NCBI GenBank assembly: GCA_023416055.1 | Contig: JAEZIH010000272.1 | Location: 1 to 20,349 of the forward strand | Reading direction: 5' to 3' | DNA from: Pseudomonadota bacterium | GTDB taxonomy: Bacteria > Pseudomonadota > Alphaproteobacteria > Caulobacterales > Caulobacteraceae | Length of the DNA: 20,349 nucleotides | Shown here: positions 6,780-13,992 of the stretch, piece after piece | How positions within the stretch are numbered: the stretch's first letter is position 1 | How the letters are laid out: the number at the start of each line of letters is the position of its first letter | Notes under the pieces: model-generated | The model's input: only the letters and a program-made list of their open reading frames with translations | Told to the model about the DNA's origin: nothing | Databases searched by the model: none | Translations under genes and position numbers: made by a program

Positions 6780-7499
6780 ATGAGCGCTATCCTGCAAAGT
6801 TCAGCAAAATCCGCTCTCGTGCTGTTTTCCGGCGGGCAGGACAGCGCCACCTGCCTGGCCTGGGCGCTGCAGCGATATGAGCGGGTCGAGACGGTCGGCT
6901 TCGACTATGGCCAGCGCCATGCGGTGGAGATGCAGGCGCGGCTGGACGTGCGCCAGGGCATGGCGCGGGTGATGCCGCAACGGGCCGACCGGCTGGGGCC
7001 GGATCATGTCGTCGACCTGACCGGCTACGGCCGCATCGCCGAGAGCGCCCTGACCAGCGAGCGGGCCATCGAGATGGATGCGCGGGGGCTGCCGACGACC
7101 TTCGTGCCGGGACGGAACCTGGTGTTTCTGACCGTGGCCGCGGCCTTGGCCGACCGGCGGGGTCTGGAGGTGCTGGTCGGGGGCATGTGCGAGACCGACT
7201 ACTCGGGCTATCCGGACTGCCGGCGCGACACCCTCGACGCCATGGCGCAGGCGCTCAGCCTGGGTCTGGACAAGCCGGTGGTCATCGAGACGCCGCTGAT
7301 GGCCCTGACCAAGGCCGAGACCTGGGAGCTGGCGCACGAACTAGGCGGGGAGGCGCTGGTCGAGCTGATCGTCGAGGCCTCGCACACCTGCTATCTCGGT
7401 GCCCGTGAACGGCGCCATGCGTGGGGTTATGGCTGCGGTGACTGCCCGGCCTGCGAACTGCGCGCAAAGGGCTACGGCGAATGGGCGGCGCGGCCATGA
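6780..7499 (+). CDS. queC: 7-cyano-7-deazaguanine synthase QueC
   Basis: QueC converts 7-carboxy-7-deazaguanine and ammonia to preQ0 using ATP, in the cytoplasm, on the queuosine tRNA pathway. The 239-residue protein has the PP-loop SGGQDS (17-22), the FDYGQRH motif (41-47), FVPGRN (108-113) and the C-terminal zinc site Cys204, Cys219, Cys222, Cys225. Length and motifs are complete. Its stop codon overlaps the queE start (ATGA), so it is the first gene of a tightly coupled operon queC-queE-queD-GNAT. A GC hairpin covers its ribosome binding site. Confidence 0.97.
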   Translation: MSAILQSSAKSALVLFSGGQDSATCLAWALQRYERVETVGFDYGQRHAVEMQARLDVRQGMARVMPQRADRLGPDHVVDLTGYGRIAESALTSERAIEMDARGLPTTFVPGRNLVFLTVAAALADRRGLEVLVGGMCETDYSGYPDCRRDTLDAMAQALSLGLDKPVVIETPLMALTKAETWELAHELGGEALVELIVEASHTCYLGARERRHAWGYGCGDCPACELRAKGYGEWAARP

Positions 7500-8131
7500 C
7501 CTATTCGGCCAAGGAGGTGTTCCTGACCGTGCAGGGCGAGGGCGGCCAGGCCGGGCGGCCGGCGGTATTCCTGCGCTTCGCCGGCTGCAACCTGTGGAAC
7601 GGGCTGGAGCGCGATCGGCCGACCGCGGTGTGCAGCTTCTGCGATACCGACTTCGTCGGCACCGACGGCGACGGCGGCGGCAAGTTCGCCTCCTCCGAGG
7701 TCCTGGCGGACCACGTGGCCTCGATGTGGCGGGGGAGGGACGGGGACCCGAAGCTGGTCGTCTGCACCGGCGGCGAGCCCCTGCTGCAGCTGGATGCGCC
7801 CCTGATCGACGCCCTGCATGCACGCGGCTTCGAGATCGCCATCGAGTCCAACGGCACCTTGGCGGCGCCGGGGGGGATCGACTGGATCTGCGTCAGCCCC
7901 AAGGCCGACGCGCCCGTGGTCCAGACATCGGGGCAGGAGCTGAAGCTGGTCTTCCCGCAGCCAAAGGCCATGCCGGACCGCTTCGAGCACCTCGCCTTCG
8001 AACGCTTCTGGCTGCAGCCGATGGACGGGCCTGACCGCGAGGCCAACACCGCCGCCGCCATCGACTACTGCCTGACCCATCCCCGGTGGCGCCTGAGCGT
8101 CCAGACCCACAAATACATCGGCGTCCGCTAA
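7496..8131 (+). CDS. queE: 7-carboxy-7-deazaguanine synthase QueE (radical SAM)
   Basis: QueE is the radical-SAM enzyme that turns 6-carboxytetrahydropterin into 7-carboxy-7-deazaguanine. The 211-residue protein carries Cys31-X14-Cys46-X2-Cys49, the widened cluster motif known from one QueE subtype instead of the usual CX3CX2C. It also has the TGGEP (91-95) SAM-binding motif and the conserved opening [11 protein letters not shown]. The start is the ATG at 7496 that overlaps the queC stop; a start at 7481 would push the protein 15 nt into queC without need. The gene ends in TAATG, overlapping queD by one base. Confidence 0.96.
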   Translation: MTYSAKEVFLTVQGEGGQAGRPAVFLRFAGCNLWNGLERDRPTAVCSFCDTDFVGTDGDGGGKFASSEVLADHVASMWRGRDGDPKLVVCTGGEPLLQLDAPLIDALHARGFEIAIESNGTLAAPGGIDWICVSPKADAPVVQTSGQELKLVFPQPKAMPDRFEHLAFERFWLQPMDGPDREANTAAAIDYCLTHPRWRLSVQTHKYIGVR

Positions 8132-8499
8132 TGCCCGTCTTCGAGATCACCAAACAGGCCACCTTCGACGCGGCCCACCACTTCCCCAACGAGCCCGAGG
8201 GCAGCATCTATCGTCGGGTGCACGGCCATTCGTTCACCGTCGAGGCGACCGTGAGGTCGGAAACCCTGGACGCCGAGCATGGATGGGTGGCGGACCTGGG
8301 CGCGCTGGACCGGGCGCTGAAGGCCGCGGCCGAGGAGCTGGATCACGGCATGCTCAACGAGAAGCCGGGGCTGGAGCGGCCGTCGCTGGAGAACCTGTGC
8401 CTGTGGTTCGCCGGGCGGCTGAAGCCGGAGTGGCCGGGCCTCTGCCGCGTGCAGGTGGCGCGGCCGACCATCAACGAACGCTGCGTGCTCTCGCTGTGA
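8131..8499 (+). CDS. queD: 6-carboxytetrahydropterin synthase family protein QueD, catalytic Cys replaced by Tyr
   Basis: This is a PTPS/QueD-fold protein of 122 residues. Zinc-binding histidines are visible as FDAAHH (His16), and HGH (His31, His33), and the Asp71-His72 pair of the catalytic triad is present in LDHGMLN. In the Escherichia coli enzyme a Cys four residues before the first His of HGH is catalytic; here that position is Tyr27 (YRRVHGH). A Cys at 118 near the C-terminus (INERC) is the most obvious other candidate nucleophile. Context strongly supports a role in making the QueE substrate from 7,8-dihydroneopterin triphosphate. The stop overlaps the next gene's GTG start by four bases. 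Confidence 0.9.
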   Translation: MPVFEITKQATFDAAHHFPNEPEGSIYRRVHGHSFTVEATVRSETLDAEHGWVADLGALDRALKAAAEELDHGMLNEKPGLERPSLENLCLWFAGRLKPEWPGLCRVQVARPTINERCVLSL

Positions 8500-8966
8500 G
8501 CGGGCTGCGCGTACGCCCCGGGACGGCGGCCGACGCACCGGCCCTGTCGGCGCTCTACGAGGCCTCCGTGAGGGAGCTGGGCGCCCGGAACTATTCGGAA
8601 GCGCAGGTCGCCGCCTGGGCGTCGCTGACGCCGTCCGCCGACTCGCTCGCCGCGCGGCTGGATGACGGGCGGATGCGTCTGGTTGCGGAGCTCGAGGCGG
8701 TCGCCGGCTTCATCGACGTCGAGGCCGACGGCCACATCGACCTGCTGTATGTGGCCCCGGAAGCGGCCGGGCAGGGGGTCGCGCGCCTGTTGCTGGAGAC
8801 GGCGGAGGCGCTGGCGGCGGCCCAGGGCGTGCTCCGGCTCTACGCCGAGGCCAGCGAAACGGCGCGGCCGGCGTTCGAGCGACTGGGCTATGCGGTGACG
8901 GCCCGGCGTGACTTCGAGGTCGCCGGCGTTCCCATCCACAACTGGGCGGTCGAGAAGACCCTCTAG
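8496..8966 (+). CDS. GNAT-family N-acetyltransferase
   Basis: A 156-residue single GNAT domain. It opens with LRVRPGTAADAPALSALY and has the acetyl-CoA loop in IDLLYVAPEAAGQGVARLLL (pyrophosphate-binding Q-G-V-A-R at 93-97), followed by the ARPAFERLGY strand-helix that usually closes the fold. The start is the GTG at 8496 inside the queD stop (GTGA), so it is translated as part of the que operon. The substrate is unknown. Genes of this kind often act on small amines or protein N-termini; a link to queuosine metabolism is only suggested by position. Its stop overlaps the convergent lipoprotein stop in CTAG. Confidence 0.88.
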   Translation: MSGLRVRPGTAADAPALSALYEASVRELGARNYSEAQVAAWASLTPSADSLAARLDDGRMRLVAELEAVAGFIDVEADGHIDLLYVAPEAAGQGVARLLLETAEALAAAQGVLRLYAEASETARPAFERLGYAVTARRDFEVAGVPIHNWAVEKTL

Positions 8967-9235
8967 CAGTCCCGGCCCTGGCGTTGGCGCTGCTCGCAGC
9001 GGCGTTGCTCGCGCTCATACGCGCGCTGTTCGCGCTCGCGTTTGGCGCGGGTTTCCTCGTCCGAGGTGGTGACGGCGTCCACGCCTGCCCCGACCACGGC
9101 CCCGGTCGCCCGGGCCGCGCCGCCCACAACTGCGCCGGCCGTGCCCACCGCCGCCCCGACCAGACAGCCCTGCAGCATCAGCGCGCCGGCAAGAAGAGCC
9201 GTGAGCGCGGCGCCTCGCGAAATCATGGTCGTCAT
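8963..9235 (-). CDS. Small lipoprotein with Gly/Ala-rich core and charged tail
   Basis: A 90-residue protein with a lipoprotein signal: hydrophobic stretch 9-21 and lipobox LQGC with Cys24 as the lipidated residue. A Gly/Ala/Val-rich segment (25-55) of glycine-zipper type is followed by a tail rich in Arg, Glu and Gln (62-90) that may form a helix or coiled coil and ends in Cys. The ATG at 9235 is favoured by GGGAG 7 nt upstream. It is probably anchored in the inner or outer membrane facing the periplasm. The function is unknown. Its stop codon overlaps that of the GNAT gene. Confidence 0.8.
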   Translation of the reverse strand: MTTMISRGAALTALLAGALMLQGCLVGAAVGTAGAVVGGAARATGAVVGAGVDAVTTSDEETRAKREREQRAYEREQRRCEQRQRQGRDC

Positions 9236-9264
9236 CGGCAGGCTCCCTGCACCCACCCGGGGTC

Positions 9265-9279
9265 GGCCCGGACCGGGCC
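9265..9279. repeat. Perfect GC palindrome between tRNA-Val and the lipoprotein gene
   Basis: Arms GGCCCGG and CCGGGCC flank a single A. It lies 17 nt beyond the 3' end of the tRNA and could form a hairpin that ends or trims the tRNA transcript, but no T run follows on the minus strand, so a standard terminator is not supported. Confidence 0.35.
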
Positions 9280-9295
9280 CCTGGAGCGGGACGGA

Positions 9296-9372
9296 TGGTG
9301 GGCGGCGAGGGGTTCGAACCCCCGACCCCCTCGGTGTAAACGAGGTGCTCTGACCAGCTGAGCTAGCCGCCC
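9296..9372 (-). tRNA. tRNA-Val, anticodon TAC, CCA encoded
   Basis: The minus strand gives acceptor arms GGGCGGC (9372-9366) and GCCGCCC, a D arm GCTC...GAGC, an anticodon stem CCTCG/CGAGG around TTTACAC (anticodon TAC), a T arm with TTCGAAC, discriminator A at 9299 and CCA encoded at 9298-9296. All four stems pair, with one G-T in the T stem. It starts 15 nt downstream of the autotransporter stop on the same strand. No integrase or duplicated tRNA end is seen, so it does not mark an island here. Confidence 0.96.
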
Positions 9373-9387
9373 GTCCTTGCCCCGGGA

Positions 9388-12300
9388 CTAGAACCGGAAG
9401 CTGGCCCGCAGGAACAGCATGTAGCGGACGTAGTCCTCGATCATTTCCGCGTCGGCGCTGACCGAAAGCATGCCCAGCTCGTTGCCGACGTTCAGGCGGA
9501 AGCCGATGATCGGGCCGCCGCCCTCGATCGAGTCCGGCGTCAGGGTGAAGTCGCCGCCGCCCGAACGGAAGCGGGCGATGGTTTCGCCCGGATCCACCGA
9601 GATGTTCTGGCGCCAGCCCAGCCGCAGCTCGGGCCGCAGCCAGTCGTCCTGGCCCATCTTCATGCCGATGTTCACAGCCGCCGTGGCCGAGAACATGTGG
9701 CCCTCGCGGTCGTCGATCTCGAGATCGAAGCCGTCGCCGCCGCCTTCTTCGACGTGACCGTCCTCGCTGAGCGAGAAGAACTCGGCATAGGCCTCGGGGC
9801 GGATGGTGAAGCGGCCGAACTGGCGCTCGTAGGAGAAGCCGCCCGCCGCGGCGAGGGTGAAGCCGTTCCAGTCAGATTCGTTGGACAGGTTCAGGCCCTG
9901 GCCCACAAGCCGGCGCTCGGAGGAGAAGGAGGCGTACCCCGCCGCCGCCCGCGCCCAGGTGGTCCAGTACTGACCCTGCGCGCGCCAGTAGAGGCCGAGC
10001 TCCAGCAGGTTGGCGGACAGAACCTCCTCGGCTTCCGACTCGGGGTCCTCGAGGTCCGAGGAGGTGAAGGCCACGCTGAGGCCGACGGCGCCCAGGCCGG
10101 TGCCGCGCTCGATGCCGCCGGCGACGCCGAAGCCCTCGGAGCGGAAGCCGTAGGTGTCGGTCTTGTCCTTGTCGGCGTAGAAGTTGATCTCCTGCACCCA
10201 GGCGCTGGTCTCGCCCGGCGTGGCCGAGGCGTTGCGGCCGGTCAGGGCGCGGGTCACGGCGTCGACGCCCGAAGCCAGCGACAGCAGCGGACCGCCCGAG
10301 TGCTCGGGCAGCAGCTGCTCGTACAGGTTCAGGAAGTCGTCGCGGTCGGTCTGCGCAAGGAAGGCGTTGCGCACGGCCTCGGCCCCATCGGCGCCGATGG
10401 CGCCGTAGAAGGCGTCGAACATCTGGGCTTCGCTGGTGATCAGCTGGGCCTCTTCGGCGGTGCGTCGGCGGACGTCGGCGTAGACCTGGCCCGCGCCCAC
10501 GTCAGCGCCGGCCTCGACCCGGTACAGATAGGGCGAGTTGAGCTCGATCGACTCGAAGTCGATGGCGCCGAAGTTCAGCGTCCCGGCGTCGATCAGGGTG
10601 TAACGGTCGGGCGAGGTCAGCAGGGAGGTGAAGCGGACGCCCAGGCCGGCCCCGTCAGCCAGCGTGGCCGTGCCCGAGACGTTGAAGGTGCCGGCGGCGC
10701 CGTTGGTGGGGTCGAGCGAGACGATCAGATTGCCGTCCCCGCCGACGTTCAGGCTGGAGAGGGTGAGGGCGTCGATGTGACGTCCTTCGAGGGTGCCGTT
10801 GGCGACATTGATGTCCAGCGCTCCGTCGGTGTCGGTCAGGGCCCCGCGGACCACGGCTCCGCCGGTGATGTCCAGCCGGTCCGCGCCGTCGCCGAAGGCG
10901 ATGTCGCCGACCACGACGCCGTTGCGGATGTCCAGCGCATCCGCCCCGCTGCCGAGCAGGATGTCGCCGTAGATGTTGGGCTCGTCATTGTCCGGCACGC
11001 CGTCGCCGTCGCTGTCCGGATTGCTCGAGGTCGGCGGCGCGGCGATCCCGTCCTGGAGCAGGGTCACGCCCGTAGTGTTGGCGCGCACGTCGATGGCCGT
11101 CCGGGAGCCGGTGATCGGGTCGCTGGCCGAGGTAGAAGTCAGGTTGGCCTGGATACTGCCGTTGTTGACGATCGAGGTCAGGCCGCCGCTGAGGTCCTGG
11201 ATGGCGTAGACGTCGGCGGTGCCGCCACCGGCGCTGGACAGGATCGTGCCGCTGTTGACCAGGCTGTTGACGGTGGCGCCTTCGTCGATGCGGATGGTCC
11301 GGTTGGTCGTCGCTTCCTGGCTGTTGGAACCGGCGGTGATCGTGCCGGTGTTGATGATCGTCGGGACAATCGCCCCGTCACCGATCCGGACCGCCGTCGA
11401 GTCGGCCTGGAAGGCCAGGCTGGCGATGGTGCCGTCGTTGCGCAGGCCGCCGGCGATGTTCACCGTCTGGCCGGCGTTGCCGCCGATGACGATGGCGTTG
11501 GCGGCGACCTCGTCATAGACGCCCTGGGCGGTGACGTTGCCGCGGTTGATGAAGCCGTAGGCCTCGTCGCCCGTGCCGGCCGCGCCGAGCGAAATGGACT
11601 GGGTTTCCGAGCCGATCACGATCGCCGGCGCGCCGCCGTAGGAGGTGACGCTCGCGGTGCTTTCGGCCCCATCCAGGATGCCGTCGCCGTCGCGGTCCGC
11701 ATCGGTGCGGTTGGGAACGCCGTCGCCGTCGTCGTCCTCATCACCGTTCTTGACGCCATCGCCGTCGTCGTCGCCTTCGACGCCGCCGCTGCCGTAGGTC
11801 GGCGCGCGGTCGAGCACCACGCCGCCACCGACGTTGCCGGCGATGACCAGGGCGGGGCCGCCCTGCAGCAGGTCGTCCGCGTCCAGCTCGTCGAGGAAGA
11901 TGACACGCGGGTTGTTTTCGGCGGTTTCCTTGTAGTCTTCCGGGCGGTCGCCGGGGCGCGAAGTGTAGCGATAGCCGGTGGCGGTGATGTTGGAGTGGAT
12001 GACGACCCGCCCGTCGACGTCGCCTTCGACGGCGAAGCCGACCGCATTCTCACCGCGTACCGAGATATCGCCACCCGTCCGGATGTCCCCGGTGACGTCG
12101 CCCTCGACCCGGACGCCGTAGGTGTCGTTGCCGACCACCAGCACATTGCCGAACATGTCGAAGGTGCCGTTCAGGCCGGCTTCGAGCCGGATGCCGTACG
12201 AGTTGTTGCCGTCAACGGCGATCTGGCTGCCCTGGTTGACCTTGATGTCGCCGTTCAGGGGCGACGCGCCGACCAGACGAACGCCGTAGCGCTCCGTGCC

Positions 12301-12696
12301 GTTGGCGAAGGGGCCGTCACCGTCGCCGTCATCGTCCACATCGACATCCGTGTCGGTGGTGATGTCGTCGAGGACCGCGATGTTTCCGGTGATGTCGATG
12401 TCGGCGGTGTTGCCGCCCTCGATCAGAACGCCCGTCGAGCCGGGGCCGCCGTTGTTGATGGAGATCCCGCCGCCGGCCATGGTGAAGTCGTGGCTGGAGT
12501 TCACCCGGACCGCCACGCCGTTGTTCAGGGTGATCGTGCCGCCGGTCTGCAGCCGGATGCTGTCAGGACCGCTGCCCGTCGCGTTCGCCGTGGTGATCGG
12601 CGTGTCGCGGGTGCTCGAAATGATCACCTCGGCCGCTGCGCCGGAAGCCGCCAACAGAGGAGCGATCGCCACCGCGGTCGCAAGCAGAATACGCAT
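9388..12696 (-). CDS. Autotransporter (type Va) outer-membrane protein with Asp-rich calcium-type repeats in the passenger
   Basis: A 1102-residue protein. Residues 1-22 are a signal peptide ending in AAA. The passenger (about 23-800) is built of short beta-strand turns (GTITLNNG, SYGIRLEAG, TYGVRVEG) typical of a right-handed beta-helix. It is interrupted by Asp/Gly-rich clusters of the DxDxDGDGxxD type near residues 112-128, 303-343 and 558-572, resembling thrombospondin type-3 calcium sites. The last 275 residues or so (825-1102, from SAWVQEINFY to the final FLRASFRF) are an autotransporter beta-barrel with the terminal Phe that guides BAM insertion. It probably displays the passenger on the cell surface; adhesion is the usual guess and is not proven. 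It has its own promoter region. Confidence 0.93.
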   Translation of the reverse strand: MRILLATAVAIAPLLAASGAAAEVIISSTRDTPITTANATGSGPDSIRLQTGGTITLNNGVAVRVNSSHDFTMAGGGISINNGGPGSTGVLIEGGNTADIDITGNIAVLDDITTDTDVDVDDDGDGDGPFANGTERYGVRLVGASPLNGDIKVNQGSQIAVDGNNSYGIRLEAGLNGTFDMFGNVLVVGNDTYGVRVEGDVTGDIRTGGDISVRGENAVGFAVEGDVDGRVVIHSNITATGYRYTSRPGDRPEDYKETAENNPRVIFLDELDADDLLQGGPALVIAGNVGGGVVLDRAPTYGSGGVEGDDDGDGVKNGDEDDDGDGVPNRTDADRDGDGILDGAESTASVTSYGGAPAIVIGSETQSISLGAAGTGDEAYGFINRGNVTAQGVYDEVAANAIVIGGNAGQTVNIAGGLRNDGTIASLAFQADSTAVRIGDGAIVPTIINTGTITAGSNSQEATTNRTIRIDEGATVNSLVNSGTILSSAGGGTADVYAIQDLSGGLTSIVNNGSIQANLTSTSASDPITGSRTAIDVRANTTGVTLLQDGIAAPPTSSNPDSDGDGVPDNDEPNIYGDILLGSGADALDIRNGVVVGDIAFGDGADRLDITGGAVVRGALTDTDGALDINVANGTLEGRHIDALTLSSLNVGGDGNLIVSLDPTNGAAGTFNVSGTATLADGAGLGVRFTSLLTSPDRYTLIDAGTLNFGAIDFESIELNSPYLYRVEAGADVGAGQVYADVRRRTAEEAQLITSEAQMFDAFYGAIGADGAEAVRNAFLAQTDRDDFLNLYEQLLPEHSGGPLLSLASGVDAVTRALTGRNASATPGETSAWVQEINFYADKDKTDTYGFRSEGFGVAGGIERGTGLGAVGLSVAFTSSDLEDPESEAEEVLSANLLELGLYWRAQGQYWTTWARAAAGYASFSSERRLVGQGLNLSNESDWNGFTLAAAGGFSYERQFGRFTIRPEAYAEFFSLSEDGHVEEGGGDGFDLEIDDREGHMFSATAAVNIGMKMGQDDWLRPELRLGWRQNISVDPGETIARFRSGGGDFTLTPDSIEGGGPIIGFRLNVGNELGMLSVSADAEMIEDYVRYMLFLRASFRF

Positions 12697-12743
12697 TCAG
12701 AAGAACCCCTGTGGTCGACACGCGCAGAGACGCCGGCGATCCT

Positions 12744-12790
12744 CTAACAGGGACCGGGCCAGCCTGCCTCAAGTTTCTCGAATTTGAGGC
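12744..12790 (-). promoter_or_regulatory. Candidate autotransporter promoter overlapped by an inverted repeat
   Basis: On the minus strand TTGAGG (12772-12767), 17 nt, and TGTTAG (12749-12744) form a plausible but imperfect -35/-10 pair, about 45 nt before the ATG at 12696. An inverted repeat GCCTCAA (12766-12772) and TTGAGGC (12784-12790) with an 11-nt spacer covers the -35 box and could be an operator. Confidence 0.35.
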
Positions 12791-12860
12791 GAATGCAAGG
12801 CCGAAGGCGTGGACGCCCTGTATCCGGGAAGCGTGGCTATTGTGAAAGTCGCGATCAGTA

Positions 12861-12890
12861 TGATATCACTTCTATATCGTTTTCAGGAGG
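12861..12890 (+). promoter_or_regulatory. AT-rich palindrome and strong ribosome site before the SPFH gene
   Basis: TGATATCA (12861-12868) is an 8-bp palindrome within an AT-rich patch that also holds a second ATATC (12874-12878), inside an otherwise GC-rich gap. AGGAGG (12885-12890) stands 5 nt before the ATG. The palindrome could be an operator for the ribbon-helix-helix protein encoded in the same unit; this is inference. Confidence 0.35.
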
Positions 12891-12895
12891 GATAG

Positions 12896-13777
12896 ATGAC
12901 GACCACCCATGCCCGATCCACCGAGCGGCCGGCCGCAACGGCCAACGGGATTTTCATGCTGCTGCTGGGCCTGCTTCTGGCGGTCGGCGGGCCTCTGGCT
13001 ATCGTGCTGGATCCCGGCAATGTCGGCTTGCTGATCGCGGGCATCGTGGCGGGCGTCCTCGGCCTGCTGCTGCTGTGCGGACTCTATTCGCTGCAGCCCA
13101 ACGAGGGCATGGCCATCCTGCTGTTCGGCGACTATCGCGGCACCGATCGCAAGACCGGCCTGCGCTGGGTGCTGCCTTGGTACAGCCGCAAGAAGATCAG
13201 CCTGCGGGTGCGCAACCTGACCAGCGACAAGCTGAAGGTGAACGACAAGCGCGGCAATCCGATCGAGATCGCCGCGAACGTGGTCTGGCGGGTCAAGGAT
13301 TCGGCGCAGGCCCTGTTCGACGTCGACGACTATCAGGCCTTTGTGAACATCCAGGTCGACACGGGCCTGCGCGATCTGGCCTCGCACTACGCCTATGACC
13401 ACGGCGAGGAGCACGAACTGACCCTGCGCGCGGACGCCGAGGAAGTGGCCGCCAAGCTGCGCGAGGAACTGGTCGGCCGGGTCAAGGTCGCCGGCATCGT
13501 CATCGACGAGGCGCGCCTGGCCCACCTGGCCTACGCCCCGGAGATCGCCAGCGCCATGCTGAAGCGCCAGCAGGCCGAGGCGGTGCTCTCCGCCCGTCGG
13601 CTGATCGTGAAGGGCGCCGTGGGCATGGTCGAGAGCGCCCTGACCGATCTGGGCGAGCGCGGCGTGGTCGAGCTGGACGAGGACCGCAAGGCGGCCATGG
13701 TGTCGAACCTGCTGGTGGTGCTGTGCGCCGACCGCGAGGCGCAGCCCGTGGTCAATACCGGCACCCTGTACGGCTGA
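12896..13777 (+). CDS. SPFH/band-7 domain membrane protein
   Basis: A 293-residue protein with two N-terminal membrane spans (about residues 18-38 and 43-65), then an SPFH/prohibitin-homology domain. It includes [31 protein letters not shown], a strand with [13 protein letters not shown], and a helical region with [29 protein letters not shown] proteins form large ring or cage assemblies on membranes and often guard proteases or organise lipid domains. The two spans leave both ends on the cytoplasmic side if standard rules hold. The gene lies one base upstream of a small ribbon-helix-helix gene, so the two are almost certainly co-transcribed. No protease gene (such as ftsH or nfeD) is adjacent. 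Confidence 0.9.
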   Translation: MTTTHARSTERPAATANGIFMLLLGLLLAVGGPLAIVLDPGNVGLLIAGIVAGVLGLLLLCGLYSLQPNEGMAILLFGDYRGTDRKTGLRWVLPWYSRKKISLRVRNLTSDKLKVNDKRGNPIEIAANVVWRVKDSAQALFDVDDYQAFVNIQVDTGLRDLASHYAYDHGEEHELTLRADAEEVAAKLREELVGRVKVAGIVIDEARLAHLAYAPEIASAMLKRQQAEAVLSARRLIVKGAVGMVESALTDLGERGVVELDEDRKAAMVSNLLVVLCADREAQPVVNTGTLYG

Positions 13778-13778
13778 C

Positions 13779-13961
13779 ATGACCCGTCCCAGGAAGCCGT
13801 TCCTGATGCGGACCTCTCCCGGGGTGATGGCGGCGGTCGAGAAATTGGCCGCCGCCGAACTGCGCTCGGTCAACGCCCAGGTGGAGATCCTGCTGCGCGA
13901 GGCCCTGGCTCGACGGGGCGTCGATCCCGTCGAGGACGAGCCGCCGTCGGATGACGCTTGA
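13779..13961 (+). CDS. Arc-type ribbon-helix-helix DNA-binding protein
   Basis: A 60-residue protein: a basic start, a beta strand KPFLMRTS, helix [17 protein letters not shown], helix [17 protein letters not shown], then an acidic tail. This is the Arc/MetJ/CopG ribbon-helix-helix layout, in which a dimer inserts the paired strand into the major groove. The [12 protein letters not shown] helix is typical of Arc-family proteins. The gene starts one base after the SPFH stop and ends 31 nt before the glycosyltransferase. It may regulate its own operon. No toxin gene follows, so it is not obviously an antitoxin. It is also possible that it works with the SPFH protein at the membrane. Confidence 0.85.
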   Translation: MTRPRKPFLMRTSPGVMAAVEKLAAAELRSVNAQVEILLREALARRGVDPVEDEPPSDDA

Positions 13962-13992
13962 GCTTCGCCGTCCCGGGCGCTAGGGCGCGCGG

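Noticed and set aside
5377..6783. A 468-codon open frame on the plus strand
   Set aside because: It is antisense to the hybrid kinase and lacks any protein-like motif.
9296..9372. tRNA-Val as an attachment site of a genomic island
   Set aside because: No integrase and no duplicated tRNA 3' end are seen in the window.
11671..11793. Asp-codon repeats in the autotransporter as a DNA satellite or CRISPR
   Set aside because: The repeats are imperfect at DNA level and are explained by the protein's Asp/Gly motifs.
9697..12747. A 1016-codon open frame on the plus strand
   Set aside because: It is antisense to the autotransporter, has a biased composition, no recognisable domain, and no ribosome site. 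High GC keeps antisense frames open.
13779..13961. The Arc-type protein as antitoxin of a toxin-antitoxin pair
   Set aside because: Its neighbours are a full-length SPFH protein and a glycosyltransferase; no small toxin gene is adjacent.
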